Shown here: piece after piece, positions 1-8,734 of the stretch
Numbering within the stretch: the first letter of the stretch is position 1
Layout: every line of letters starts with the position of its first letter
Notes under the pieces: model-generated
Database searches by the model: none
The model's input: the letters and a program-made list of their open reading frames with translations, nothing else
Told to the model about the DNA's origin: nothing
Translations under genes and position numbers: made by a program
NCBI RefSeq assembly: GCF_030687535.1
Contig: NZ_CP117437.1
Span: 3,369,501 to 3,433,500 of the forward strand
DNA from: Pseudomonas sp. FP2335
GTDB lineage: Bacteria; Pseudomonadota; Gammaproteobacteria; Pseudomonadales; Pseudomonadaceae
Reading direction: 5' to 3'
Length of the DNA stretch: 64,000 nucleotides

Positions 1-40
1 CGGTCAACGTCTGGATAAGTTGTTGCAAGTCGATATTCAT
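1..40 (-). CDS. tssH: TssH (ClpV) type VI secretion ATPase, N-terminal fragment
   Basis: Only the first 13 codons lie in the window; they read MNIDLQQLIQTLT, which is the usual opening of the ClpV/TssH AAA+ unfoldase that recycles contracted TssBC sheath. An AAGGG Shine-Dalgarno (46-50) sits 5 nt before the ATG at 40; a second in-frame ATG at 43 is too close to it. The gene follows tssG by 15 nt and is last of the visible tssABCEFGH run. The identification rests on a short peptide plus gene order. Confidence 0.8.
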   Translation of the reverse strand, partial: MNIDLQQLIQTLT

Positions 41-55
41 CATCACCCTTGATCC

Positions 56-1063
56 TTAATGAAGGTTGCCGGCCAGCGTGACCACGCCGTCGGCGCGCTC
101 GTGCCCCAGCCAAGTGGTCCAGCCCAGACGACACACATTGCGTTCGCCGATATGCAACGCGCGGATTTCGCCCTCGGCCAGCCCCAGCCTCAGGTCATAG
201 GCCAACGGGTCGCGCACGGTCAGCCGCACCAGCGCACACAGCGGCTGGTAGCCCGCACCGAACGGCAGGAACTCATGGAAGCGCTGCCAATCGAGCCCGA
301 CGATATGCACCCTGAACTTGCCGCTACGGTCGGCAACCCGTTCGCCCAATACCGAGTCCAGGCCAAGTCCATGATTGGCCTGGCCCAACCGGGTGAGCTG
401 ACACGGCGCGATCAGCACGCTGCGCGCCACCCACTGCTCGATAAACAAGCGGTGGTGCTTGAAGTAGTACCGCAGCACGGTCTCGATCAACGCCGCCGAA
501 TGCGCGCGCAGGCTCAACAGCCCGAGATACGGCAGCAATCGCTTGCAATCGAGTGGCGCGGCTTCGCGGATCGCCGGACCGCCCAAGCCCACCAAGGCAA
601 ACATCTGCTCGGAGAAGGCATCACCGGCGCCACTGCGAAACCGAGCCTGGTAGCGATACTTGCGCCAGATCGGCAGCAACAGCCGGTGCAGGCGATGTTG
701 AAACAGGTTGAGAAAATCCCGCGTGGTGTTGCCTCCCGCCTGCTCGGCGTAGGCCTGATCGCCGTAGAACGCCGGCAGTGGCGAGCCCGCGCCAAACAGC
801 CCGAGCACATTCAGGCGCAGACGTGCGCGCAACTGGCCGTGCTCGGTGAAAAACTCCACGCGGTCAATGTCGTGCCCGGCAAATCCCAGGCCCGGGTTGG
901 CGACAAATTCCAACTGGTCGTACAGCGTGTCCTCATCCAGCAAAGGATGGGCTTCACGCAAATGCTCAATCACCTGCAACACCGCCTGGTACAGCGAGTA
1001 CTCGCGGATGCTGCGCGACAGCGGGGTTAAAGCACGGGCTGCTGGCCCATCCGGGGTGGCCAT
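56..1063 (-). CDS. tssG: TssG, type VI secretion baseplate subunit
   Basis: A 335-residue protein of the TssG/VasB/ImpH family, a wedge component of the T6SS baseplate that acts with TssE, TssF and TssK in the cytoplasm. The family-typical start (SIREYSLYQAVLQVIEHL), the FVANPGLGFAGHDI stretch and the FLNLFQHR segment near residue 115 are visible. Its start overlaps the end of tssF by 37 bp, which implies translational coupling. Full length for the family, no defect seen. Confidence 0.95.
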   Translation of the reverse strand: MATPDGPAARALTPLSRSIREYSLYQAVLQVIEHLREAHPLLDEDTLYDQLEFVANPGLGFAGHDIDRVEFFTEHGQLRARLRLNVLGLFGAGSPLPAFYGDQAYAEQAGGNTTRDFLNLFQHRLHRLLLPIWRKYRYQARFRSGAGDAFSEQMFALVGLGGPAIREAAPLDCKRLLPYLGLLSLRAHSAALIETVLRYYFKHHRLFIEQWVARSVLIAPCQLTRLGQANHGLGLDSVLGERVADRSGKFRVHIVGLDWQRFHEFLPFGAGYQPLCALVRLTVRDPLAYDLRLGLAEGEIRALHIGERNVCRLGWTTWLGHERADGVVTLAGNLH

Positions 1064-2796
1064 AGATACACATCTCCTTGTGTGCTGATGACGCGAAGTT
1101 CGTGGTACGAATTGAGGCTGGCGTACAACGCGAAAAACTCATTGAGGACCGAGGCGAATACAAACACTTCGCCTTGGCCGAGAAAGCCCTGAGGGTCGAT
1201 GCCCAGGTCGACGCGCAGACCGCGAACGGGCAAGCCTCGATACAAGCGGTCGACGGCGGAGTGACTGATGGAGCGCAAGGCGTCCAGGCGTCGACGGCTG
1301 ACCTTCTGTGCCTGGCGGTCGTGGTAACGCGGCAGGTCGTAGGTTTCGAGGATGACCTTCAGTGCGTTGATGTCAGTCAGCGACAGGTAGTTGAGCGACA
1401 TGTGGCTGATCAGCTTCCACAGGAAGTCCTGGTCCAGGGGCGGAGCAAAGCTCTGGGTCGGTACGCTGATATTGCGGAACGCGATAAATTCCGGAGTTTG
1501 TTCGCAGGCCCTGTTGATCTCGCCGACTTGCAGTTGCCGCGGCAGGTTGTGGTTGGTGCACGTCAGCTCAACCGACAGGGTTTCCTGCTCATGCCCACGC
1601 CCACTCCTCACCACCAGCCAGGTATCCAACCCGCCATGCTGAGCCGAGGACCGTTGGCGCACGGTGTAACTTGCTGGTTTTGCGCAGTCATCAGCGTCAT
1701 GTTCAAACGATTCGAACGGCACGTAGGCCTGGTAACCCAAGCCGCCTGGCCGCCACCCGGTGACGCTGTCCACGGAAAACACACTGGCGGTGCCCTGGGT
1801 GAACTCACCCGGCAACAGCAGGTATTCATCCCTCTTTGCGTCCAGTCGAACCGGCACCGCGTCGTGCTGGAACAGGTTGACGATGGGCGTGCAGTACAGC
1901 TTCACATTGTCCAGCGTCGGCGCTTGCAGGACCGCCCCGCGCGCCCGCAGGTCAAAGCGCAATACCAGACTGCGAGTCTGTTTCAGCACTGCGGCGGGCA
2001 GCGTGTGCAGCGCCTCCAGCCCCTCGATGTCGACAAACAGGTACTTCTCGGGAAATGCGAAGTACTCCTGCAAATGGCGATAGCCACGGAAGGTATTCTG
2101 CGGATAAGGGATCAGCGCCTGATCTTCGGCAAACCCTACGGGGCGCACATGGTCCGGGCGCAGCCGCAACACGGCCGCGTCCGTGACCGGGCTCCCATGT
2201 TGATCCAGCAGCACCAACTCGATGCCATCCAGGTGCCGCAGCAGGCTGAGATACAAGCCCTGACTAATGTAGCGATCACCGGCCAGGTGCAGACGCAGGG
2301 CGTCGAATACCAGCTCGCTGAAATTGCCCTGGGCGCACATGTCCAGGCGCAGGCTCATCAGCCCGCGTTCGCCTCTGGCAACGTAATCCAGCGCACCGAG
2401 TTGCAGCGGCATGATCCGCGTGGCGTAGCAGGTGCGAAAACGACAGCGCTGCCCATTCACCCCCACACTCTCCACGGCAGTGTCCCGGGCCACCTGAACG
2501 GCGTGCCCGGCACGCTTGAGCGGGTCGAACTGCAAGATGCTGAACGCCGGTAACGGACGCATGTAGTTGGGCCACAACAAATGCATCAACGAGTGAGTCA
2601 GCTCGGGCAACTCGTCATCCAGCTTCTGGCGCAAGCGCCCGGTGAGAAACGCGAAGCCTTCGAGCAATCGCTCCACATCCGGGTCCTGCCCGGCATCCGC
2701 CAGAAACGGCGCCAGGGCCGGGTTGCGCTCGGAGAAACGTCGGCCAAGCTGGCGCAAGGCGCTGAGTTCGCTTTGGTAGTAACGGTTAAATGCCAT
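1027..2796 (-). CDS. tssF: TssF, type VI secretion baseplate subunit
   Basis: A 589-residue TssF/VasA/ImpG protein, the largest baseplate wedge subunit, partner of TssG. The start at 2796 (MAFNRYYQSEL) was chosen because family members begin with F-N-R-Y-Y-x-x-E-L; a more upstream ATG would add ten unrelated residues. The N-terminus contains the conserved GRRFSERNPALAPFL and the LTHSLMHLLWPNYMRPLP segment. It overlaps tssE by 11 bp and tssG by 37 bp, so the three baseplate genes are tightly coupled. Confidence 0.95.
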   Translation of the reverse strand: MAFNRYYQSELSALRQLGRRFSERNPALAPFLADAGQDPDVERLLEGFAFLTGRLRQKLDDELPELTHSLMHLLWPNYMRPLPAFSILQFDPLKRAGHAVQVARDTAVESVGVNGQRCRFRTCYATRIMPLQLGALDYVARGERGLMSLRLDMCAQGNFSELVFDALRLHLAGDRYISQGLYLSLLRHLDGIELVLLDQHGSPVTDAAVLRLRPDHVRPVGFAEDQALIPYPQNTFRGYRHLQEYFAFPEKYLFVDIEGLEALHTLPAAVLKQTRSLVLRFDLRARGAVLQAPTLDNVKLYCTPIVNLFQHDAVPVRLDAKRDEYLLLPGEFTQGTASVFSVDSVTGWRPGGLGYQAYVPFESFEHDADDCAKPASYTVRQRSSAQHGGLDTWLVVRSGRGHEQETLSVELTCTNHNLPRQLQVGEINRACEQTPEFIAFRNISVPTQSFAPPLDQDFLWKLISHMSLNYLSLTDINALKVILETYDLPRYHDRQAQKVSRRRLDALRSISHSAVDRLYRGLPVRGLRVDLGIDPQGFLGQGEVFVFASVLNEFFALYASLNSYHELRVISTQGDVYLWPPRMGQQPVL

Positions 2797-3205
2797 CGGG
2801 CAGCACCTCGACATGGCCACCGTCACTCAGCCGCGCGCAGAAGGCGACGGGCTGGGTGATGCCATCGACGGTCAGCAAGGCTTCAACCGCGAATGCCAGG
2901 GCCAGGGGGTTGCGATCACGGGGCAACAACCGGACCTGGACATTGGCCAGGCGAGGCTCGTAGGCCTGGATAAAACCCTCGATTTGCAGGCGCGACTGGC
3001 TCAATGACTCATGCAAACTGCGACGCATGTCATTGAAATCGGGCAAGCCGTAGTCCGGCAGCGTCTGCACGCTGCCAGTACGGGTACTGAGCATTTTCCC
3101 CAGGTGGGCGGCGACGCAGGTCACCCGTGATGCACCGCTGGGCGTCGGCTGCTCGAGACGCTCGAACAGGCTGCGGTGATCGTTCACCCCTTGGCCGGCA
3201 CTCAT
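2786..3205 (-). CDS. tssE: TssE, gp25-like baseplate protein
   Basis: A 139-residue member of the phage gp25-like TssE family, the baseplate piece that nucleates sheath polymerisation. The conserved GxxDF segment (YGLPDFNDM) and the E-P-R motif (YEPRLANVQV) characteristic of gp25/TssE are both present. The start overlaps the tssC stop by 4 bp (ATGA type) and the end overlaps tssF. Intact. Confidence 0.95.
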   Translation of the reverse strand: MSAGQGVNDHRSLFERLEQPTPSGASRVTCVAAHLGKMLSTRTGSVQTLPDYGLPDFNDMRRSLHESLSQSRLQIEGFIQAYEPRLANVQVRLLPRDRNPLALAFAVEALLTVDGITQPVAFCARLSDGGHVEVLPDGI

Positions 3206-4677
3206 GCTTTGTCGAGCTTGCCGACCAGGGACAGAGTGAAGTCCGCCCCCATGTACTTGAAGTGCGGGCGCACGCTGAGGTTGACGCGATACCAGCCGGG
3301 TTCGCCCTCGACATCACTGACCACAATCCGCGCAGCCCGCAACGGCCGCCGGCCACGCACTTCGGCGCTGGGGTTCTCCTGGTCGGCGACGTATTGGCGA
3401 ATCCACTTGTTGAGCTCCAACTCCAGGTCCGTGCGCTCCTTCCAGGAGCCCAGCTGTTCGCGCTGCAAGACCTTGAGGTAATGGGCCAGGCGGTTGACCA
3501 CCATCATGTAGGGCAACTGCGTACCCAGGCGGTAGTTCAACTCCGCTTCCTTGCCTTCGGCGCTGATGCCGAAGTGCTTGGGTTTTTGCACCGAGCTGGC
3601 GGAAAAGAACGCTGCGTTGTCACTGCCCTTGCGCATGGTCAGGGCGATGAACCCCTCCTCGGCCAGCTCGTATTCGCGACGGTCGGACACCAATACTTCC
3701 GTGGGAATCTTGGTTTCGATTTCGCCCATGCTGTGGAAATGATGCAGCGGCAGGTCCTCTACCGCCCCGCCGCTTTGCGGGCCGATGATGTTCGGGCACC
3801 AGCGAAAGCGCGCGAAACTGTCGGTCAGGCGCGTGGCAAAGGCGTAGGCGGTATTGCCCCACAGGTAGTGCTCATGGCTGTTGACCACGTTTTCTTGATA
3901 GGCAAAGGTCTTGACCGGGTTTTCCAGCGGATCGTATGGCGTGCGCAGCAGGAATCGCGGCACGGTGAGGCCTATGTAGCGCGCGTCCTCGCTCTGGCGA
4001 AAGCTCTGCCATTTGGCAAACTGCGGGCCTTCGAAATGATCCTTGAGGTCCTTCAGGTCCGGCAGCCCGGTAAAGCTTTCCAGGCCAAAGAAACCCGGCC
4101 CCGCCGAAGCGATAAAGGGCGCGTGGGCCATGCAGGCGACGCTGGCGGCGTACTGCATGAGCTTGACGTCCGGAGCGCTGGGTGACAGGTAGTAATTGGC
4201 AATGATCGCGCCCACGGGCTGGCCGCCAAACTGGCCGTATTCGGCACTGTAGATATGTTTGTAAAGGCCGGACTGGGTGATTTCCGGCGAGTCCTCGAAG
4301 TCGTCGAGCAGATCCTGACGGGCGACATTCAACAGCTCGATCTTGATGTTTTCGCGAAAATCGGTGCGCTCGACCAACAGCTGCAAGCCCTTCCACGCCG
4401 ATTCCAGTGCCTGGAATTCGGGGTGATGCAGGATCTCATCGATTTGCTGGCTGAGCTTGGTGTCGATCTCGGTGATCATCCGGTCGACCAGGCGTTTTTT
4501 CACCGGCTCGCCGCTGTTGTGCGGCTTGACCAGTTCTTCGATAAACGCCGCGACACCGCGCTTGGCAATGCCATAGGCCTCGTCATCGGCGCTCAGCAGT
4601 GTCTGTGCGATGATGTGATCGAGAATGCTGGCGTCGCTGCTCAGAGGCTGGGGTTGGAGGTGTGTTTGGGTGGTCAT
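3202..4677 (-). CDS. tssC: TssC, contractile sheath large subunit
   Basis: A 491-residue TssC/VipB protein, which with TssB builds the contractile sheath around the Hcp tube. Family landmarks include the central LESAWKGLQLLVERTDF motif, the GFFGLESFTGLPDLKDL region and the C-terminal PHFKYMGADFTLSLVGKLDK, which is nearly invariant. It lies 25 nt downstream of tssB. Length and ends are normal. Confidence 0.97.
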   Translation of the reverse strand: MTTQTHLQPQPLSSDASILDHIIAQTLLSADDEAYGIAKRGVAAFIEELVKPHNSGEPVKKRLVDRMITEIDTKLSQQIDEILHHPEFQALESAWKGLQLLVERTDFRENIKIELLNVARQDLLDDFEDSPEITQSGLYKHIYSAEYGQFGGQPVGAIIANYYLSPSAPDVKLMQYAASVACMAHAPFIASAGPGFFGLESFTGLPDLKDLKDHFEGPQFAKWQSFRQSEDARYIGLTVPRFLLRTPYDPLENPVKTFAYQENVVNSHEHYLWGNTAYAFATRLTDSFARFRWCPNIIGPQSGGAVEDLPLHHFHSMGEIETKIPTEVLVSDRREYELAEEGFIALTMRKGSDNAAFFSASSVQKPKHFGISAEGKEAELNYRLGTQLPYMMVVNRLAHYLKVLQREQLGSWKERTDLELELNKWIRQYVADQENPSAEVRGRRPLRAARIVVSDVEGEPGWYRVNLSVRPHFKYMGADFTLSLVGKLDKA

Positions 4678-4702
4678 GCATCAGTGTCCTTTTACTGAAG
4701 AG

Positions 4703-5200
4703 TCACGGGTGGGCGCTGTTCAATCCCAGCTCTGCCAATACCCGAGCGCGGGAATCATCGTCAGCCAGAGCCTGCTCAATGGCTTTGCGGAAACTGGGGG
4801 TGTTGCCCAACGGGCCCTTGAGCGCCATCAACGCTTCGCGCAGGACCATCAGTTTGCGCAGTTCGGGCACCTGCTCGACCAGGTTGGCGGGGTTGAAGTC
4901 TTTCATCGCATTGATGCGCAACTGGATCGCCAGTTCATCGACGTCGGCGTCGTCTTGCAGGCGATTGGGCACGCTGAGGGTGAGGCTCAAGGCCTGCTTG
5001 GCGAGCACCTCGTCGAGGGTGTTCTTGTCGATGCCGATGGGTTTGCGGTCTTCCAGCTTGCGCAGGTCCTCGCGCCGGGTGAAATCCCCCAGCACCAGCA
5101 ACTTCAACGGCAGTTCAACCTCTTCCTGGGCGCCGCCAACCGCCGGCTTGAACGTGATATTGATGCGTTCCTTGGGCGCAACCGAACCTTCTTTGGCCAT
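4703..5200 (-). CDS. tssB: TssB, contractile sheath small subunit
   Basis: A 165-residue TssB/VipA protein. The start at 5200 is supported by the family opening (MAKEGSVAPKERINITF) and an AGGAGAAAC ribosome site just upstream; an open frame continues upstream only because it is antisense-free tssA sequence in another frame. The LPLKLLVLGDFT segment and the C-terminal helix (LRKLMVLREALMALKGPLGN) are those that interlock with TssC. Located 31 nt after tssA. Confidence 0.96.
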   Translation of the reverse strand: MAKEGSVAPKERINITFKPAVGGAQEEVELPLKLLVLGDFTRREDLRKLEDRKPIGIDKNTLDEVLAKQALSLTLSVPNRLQDDADVDELAIQLRINAMKDFNPANLVEQVPELRKLMVLREALMALKGPLGNTPSFRKAIEQALADDDSRARVLAELGLNSAHP

Positions 5201-5231
5201 GGTGTTTCTCCTTTTCCTGTGGCTTGAAAGC

Positions 5232-6785
5232 CTATTCAAGTACCGCTTCGAGATCGAAACGGCACAGCCTGCGATGGCTGTCTTCCTTGCATTCGCGCAC
5301 GGCCTGGTTTTGTGGCAACAGGTCGCAACAGCGGTACAACAATTGCGCAACCTGCAGGGCCAACGCCGGTTCCCAGCGTTCCAGCCCGGCGTGTTGCAGT
5401 TCCTGATCGAGCTGTTCGAGCTGGATCTTCGCCAACTCGTGCTTGCCCGCCAGCACACACAAGCGGGCCACGGCGAGGCGCCACTGGAAGCGCTCACGCT
5501 CGCTGGTGGCGGCTTGCATACCTTGGTTGAGTTGGCTGACGGCGGCCTTGAGCCCGTCCTTGCGCAGGATCGACATGACCTGCTGCAACGCGGCTTCCCA
5601 CGGTTGCGCCGTGGCGTCGACGAGCACTTTGGGCGGCGCGGGCTGGCGCAAGTGACGTTCGATATGCAGCGAGATCCAGTCACGGGTGGCGCGGCTGGCA
5701 AAGGCTGTGCCGTCGTGAAAATGCAATTGGGGCAGGTCCGGCAGGCGCTTGAGCAACTGGGCAAAGTCAGCCTCCAGCTCGCTCATCGCCAGCTCGGCCT
5801 GCAACGCGGCGAGGCACTGCCAGGCCATGTGCAAGCCATCGAACCAGAACATCGCGGTGGCCAGGCTGGCTTCCAGTTCCAGCAACAAATCGGCGTAGTG
5901 CCCTTGGGCGAAGCGCTCCTGGTAGCGCTGGAGCTTGTCCGGCGCCGGGCCGCGCAGGCTGGTGATGCGCTCACTATTGGCGTCCGGGTAGCCGACCAGG
6001 GTCAGCCAGGCCATGGCTCGGCTCAGGCGCAGGGCGCGCAAGTCAGTGGCGTCCTGGCGCAACCACCAGGCGCAAAGGGGTCGGGCCTGATCCTGTAACG
6101 TGCGCAGGCGCTTGTGTGCGTCTTTTTCACTGTCGATGGTGGATTCGGGGGCGAGCAATTGGGTGGTGGCCTGTTTGAGCTGGGCGATCACCCCCGCCAC
6201 CGCACCGGGTGCCGGCGTGCCTTGTGTGGCGTGCTCCAGGTGCTCCGACAGTTGCCGCCGCAACGGCAGCAACATCGGTGCGTCATCCCCCAAGTGCCCG
6301 GCCCAGAGTTCATCGAGTCGCGTCAGGTGTTCGAGGATCGCTTGAAACAGCGGGCGTTGCTGGGCCAGTGGCAGGTTTTGCAGACACAGCGGCTCAAGAC
6401 GCAATACCAACCAGGCAAAGGCGGCGGCACGCGTACGTGGCTTGGCGGGAAACACCTCGACCCAATGCTGCTCGCAGAGATAGCGCAGCAGCCCAAGGCC
6501 GGCGAGCAACCCCGGGAAGGATTCGCACTCATGCAGCGCCCAGGTCAGCCACACCGCGACGCGCACATCCTTTGAATGCTCGCGCAACAGGCACTCACTG
6601 ATCTCGCGGACTTTCTGCCAGTCCGGCTGGCGGGTGCCGTGCATCGACTGCAACTTGGCCAGTTCTGACTCCAGCGCTTCATATTCGCTTGAATAACGCA
6701 TGTCACTGCCGGCAAAACTCGTTTGCGAGCAAGGTGAACGTGCAAGTTCAAGGTAATAGTCGAGGCACTTATCGGAATAGTTCAT
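5232..6785 (-). CDS. tssA: TssA with C-terminal VasJ-type domain
   Basis: A 517-residue TssA protein, first gene of the minus-strand operon. The N-terminal ImpA_N-type region is marked by DMRYSSEYEALESELAKL and QPDWQKVREISECLL; the C-terminal third (WEAALQQVMSILRKDGLKAAVSQLNQG) resembles the VasJ/long TssA class. TssA proteins organise baseplate-to-sheath assembly and can cap the sheath. The start at 6785 keeps the LDYYLELARSPC opening found in relatives. The 468-bp gap to hcp holds the control region. Confidence 0.93.
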   Translation of the reverse strand: MNYSDKCLDYYLELARSPCSQTSFAGSDMRYSSEYEALESELAKLQSMHGTRQPDWQKVREISECLLREHSKDVRVAVWLTWALHECESFPGLLAGLGLLRYLCEQHWVEVFPAKPRTRAAAFAWLVLRLEPLCLQNLPLAQQRPLFQAILEHLTRLDELWAGHLGDDAPMLLPLRRQLSEHLEHATQGTPAPGAVAGVIAQLKQATTQLLAPESTIDSEKDAHKRLRTLQDQARPLCAWWLRQDATDLRALRLSRAMAWLTLVGYPDANSERITSLRGPAPDKLQRYQERFAQGHYADLLLELEASLATAMFWFDGLHMAWQCLAALQAELAMSELEADFAQLLKRLPDLPQLHFHDGTAFASRATRDWISLHIERHLRQPAPPKVLVDATAQPWEAALQQVMSILRKDGLKAAVSQLNQGMQAATSERERFQWRLAVARLCVLAGKHELAKIQLEQLDQELQHAGLERWEPALALQVAQLLYRCCDLLPQNQAVRECKEDSHRRLCRFDLEAVLE

Positions 6786-6970
6786 GGGCCGCCATACATG
6801 ACCGTCAGAAGCAGGGCTGGCAAACTAATTGCACTTATCGCACAAAGTAGCGCGCCACATTAACTTCGCTCGATCGCCGCGAAGCCAGCAAACCTTAGCC
6901 ATGCCTAAAACGTTCAGCAAGCAACCAAACAAGAGTTAAGGAATATCCTACACACCTCAAAAATCAAGGC

Positions 6971-6990
6971 CTGCGCAGCAATTTGCGCAG
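6971..6990. promoter_or_regulatory. Inverted repeat, candidate enhancer site 1
   Basis: CTGCGCA-N6-TGCGCAG is a perfect inverted repeat about 180 bp upstream of the sigma-54-like promoter of hcp. Position and symmetry suit an upstream activating sequence for a bacterial enhancer-binding protein such as an Sfa-type activator; this role is inferred. Confidence 0.4.
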
Positions 6991-7063
6991 CACAAACGTG
7001 TAAGCCAGGCGTTATTCATGCGCACTTCAAGTACATCCAAGAGACGCCAATATGAGCAATTAA

Positions 7064-7081
7064 TTGCGCACTTACGCGCAA
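7064..7081. promoter_or_regulatory. Inverted repeat, candidate enhancer site 2
   Basis: TTGCGC-N6-GCGCAA is a perfect inverted repeat about 90 bp upstream of the sigma-54-like promoter and 92 bp (centre to centre) from the related repeat at 6971-6990. Both share TGCGC/GCGCA half sites but with different inner spacing (8 versus 6), which weakens the case that they bind the same protein. Confidence 0.4.
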
Positions 7082-7167
7082 CTAATCCGACTTAAATTTC
7101 GCACACCGACTAAAAGAAAACCCGCAACTTACCGCGCCAGCCATATTTCATTGGCTCACACACTTTC

Positions 7168-7183
7168 AGGCACGTTTCTTGTT
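7168..7183 (+). promoter_or_regulatory. Sigma-54-like promoter of hcp
   Basis: AGGCACGTTTCTTGTT matches the RpoN consensus TGGCACG-N4-TTGCW with the exact GG-N10 spacing, but carries GT instead of GC at -12. The predicted start is near 7194, giving a leader of about 60 nt before hcp. RpoN control of hcp is known for the HSI-II and HSI-III clusters of P. aeruginosa. Confidence 0.6.
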
Positions 7184-7195
7184 ATAGAGCTCTGC

Positions 7196-7220
7196 CCACC
7201 CGGCACCGTCTGTCGGGTGG
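7196..7220 (+). other. Hairpin in the hcp leader
   Basis: CCACCCG (7196-7202) pairs with CGGGTGG (7214-7220) around an 11-nt loop that could be trimmed by a G-U pair. It would lie at the very 5' end of a transcript started from the sigma-54-like promoter and may stabilise the abundant hcp mRNA. Confidence 0.5.
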
Positions 7221-7253
7221 AACTACCTCAACCATCAGGCAAGGAAACCCGTC

Positions 7254-7769
7254 ATGCCAACACCCGCGTATCTCTCCATCACCGGTGTCAAACAAGGTTT
7301 GATTACGGCAGGCACGTTTACCCAGGACTCGGTAGGTAACATTTACCAGGAAGGTCATGAAGATCAGATCCTGGTCCAGGCGTTCGCCCATCAGGTGATC
7401 ATTCCCCGTGATCCACAGTCCGGCCAGCCGACCGGCCAGCGCGTGCACAAACCACTGATGATCAGCAAGATTTTCGACAAGTCGTCACCGCTGCTCTTCA
7501 GTGCGCTCACTGGCGGCGAAGAGGTCAAATGTCGCCTGGAGTGGTTCCGCACCTCGTCGGCCGGCACCCAGGAGCACTACTTCACCATCGAGTTGGAAGG
7601 CGCGACCATCGTCGACATCCAGTCGCGCATGCCGAACTGCCAGGACCCGGCCAACGCGCACTTCACCCATCTGGAGGACGTGTATTTCACCTATCGCAAG
7701 ATCGTCTGGACCCACGAAGTAGCCGGCACCTCTGGCTCGGATGACTGGCGCACACCAGTCTCCGGCTGA
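7254..7769 (+). CDS. hcp: Hcp, type VI secretion tube protein
   Basis: A 171-residue Hcp that forms the hexameric inner tube of the T6SS. Family marks are the MPTPAYLSITGVKQG start, the HKPLMISKIFDKSSPLLFSALTGGE core and the C-terminal VYFTYRKIVWTHEVAGTSGSDDW. It is divergent from the tss operon behind its own candidate RpoN promoter. An AAGGAAA ribosome site precedes the ATG. No C-terminal effector extension is present. Confidence 0.97.
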   Translation: MPTPAYLSITGVKQGLITAGTFTQDSVGNIYQEGHEDQILVQAFAHQVIIPRDPQSGQPTGQRVHKPLMISKIFDKSSPLLFSALTGGEEVKCRLEWFRTSSAGTQEHYFTIELEGATIVDIQSRMPNCQDPANAHFTHLEDVYFTYRKIVWTHEVAGTSGSDDWRTPVSG

Positions 7770-7806
7770 CGTCACGGGTCGCGGCCGCCAGGGACGGCAG
7801 CCGTGA

Positions 7807-8628
7807 CTAGACCATCGCCAGCGGGTGCTTGCGCTGGGGTGCGCCAAACACCCGATCGATTGCGTCCAGGTCGTGCTCATCCAGCACCAGTTGCGCGGCG
7901 CTGGCGTTGAGCCGCACGTGCTCGGGAGTAACGGCCTTGGGGATCGCGATCACACCGTCCTGGCGCAGCACCCAGGCCAGGCACACCTGGGCTGGGGTGA
8001 CGTCATGGCGTCGGGCGATCTGCTTGAGTGTGCTGCTGTCCAGCAATGCGCCGCCCTGGGCAATCGGGCAATAAGCCATTAGCGGCAGATGGTGTTGTTG
8101 CCACCAGGGCAACAGGTCGAATTCGATGCCGCGCTCTTCGATGTTGTAGAGCACCTGGTTGGTGGCGCATGCCGGGGCGGCGAGCTCCTGGAGATCTGCC
8201 ACATCGAAGTTGGACACGCCCCAGCGGCCGATCTTGCCGGCTTCGCGCAGGCGCTCGAAGGCTTCTACAGTTTCTTCAAGGGGATACTGACCACGCCAGT
8301 GCAGCAAGTACAGATCGATGTAGTCCGTGCCCATGCGTTGCAGGCTGGCGTCGCAGGCGCGCGGCACACCTTTGTGGCTGGCGTTGTGCGGATACACCTT
8401 GCTGACCAGGAACACCCGGTCACGCCTGCCGCGAATGGCTTCGCCGACGACTGCTTCGGCACCGCCTTCGCCATACATTTCAGCGGTATCGATCAGGGTC
8501 ATGCCCTCGTCGATCCCCAGTTGCAACGCGGCAACTTCAGCGCGGCGCTGGCCGGGGTCTTCGCCCATGCGCCAGGTGCCCTGGCCGATAACAGGGACCG
8601 GAACACCGGCCAGATCAATGGTACGCAT
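7807..8628 (-). CDS. Aldo/keto reductase
   Basis: A 273-residue NADPH-dependent aldo/keto reductase. The catalytic tetrad is visible: Asp and Tyr in LIDTAEMYGEG, Lys in VFLVSKVYPHN and His in IDLYLLHWRG; the nucleotide-binding IPKA segment is near the C-terminus. The start at 8628 follows a perfect AGGAGGT ribosome site. Its substrate cannot be told from sequence. It converges on hcp, and its stop overlaps the right arm of a GTCACGG...CCGTGAC repeat (7771-7807). Confidence 0.93.
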   Translation of the reverse strand: MRTIDLAGVPVPVIGQGTWRMGEDPGQRRAEVAALQLGIDEGMTLIDTAEMYGEGGAEAVVGEAIRGRRDRVFLVSKVYPHNASHKGVPRACDASLQRMGTDYIDLYLLHWRGQYPLEETVEAFERLREAGKIGRWGVSNFDVADLQELAAPACATNQVLYNIEERGIEFDLLPWWQQHHLPLMAYCPIAQGGALLDSSTLKQIARRHDVTPAQVCLAWVLRQDGVIAIPKAVTPEHVRLNASAAQLVLDEHDLDAIDRVFGAPQRKHPLAMV

Positions 8629-8734
8629 GACAACCTCCTGATGAGTTCGCGGATAAACAGTGTGGCATTGGCCGGACAAAAGGGTTCAATCGCAGTATGG
8701 TTGGCGCCTGCCAACTCGCCAGGAAGTACCTGCA

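Larger units (their letters stand above)
6786..7253. promoter_or_regulatory. Divergent tssA-hcp control region
   Basis: A 468-bp AT-richer gap between divergent tssA and hcp with no convincing gene. It contains two GC-rich inverted repeats (6971-6990 and 7064-7081), a sigma-54-like -24/-12 element (7168-7183) and a leader hairpin (7196-7220), listed separately. No clear promoter for tssA could be fixed. Confidence 0.7.

Noticed and set aside
6888..6902. Sigma-54-like element on the minus strand for tssA (TGGC...TTTGCT)
   Set aside because: The GG and GC are separated by nine bases instead of ten, which RpoN rarely tolerates; not listed as a promoter.
7771..7807. GTCACGG...CCGTGAC repeat after hcp as a terminator
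   Set aside because: The arms are only 7 bp with a 23-nt centre and no T-run; it may contribute to folding but I would not call it a terminator.
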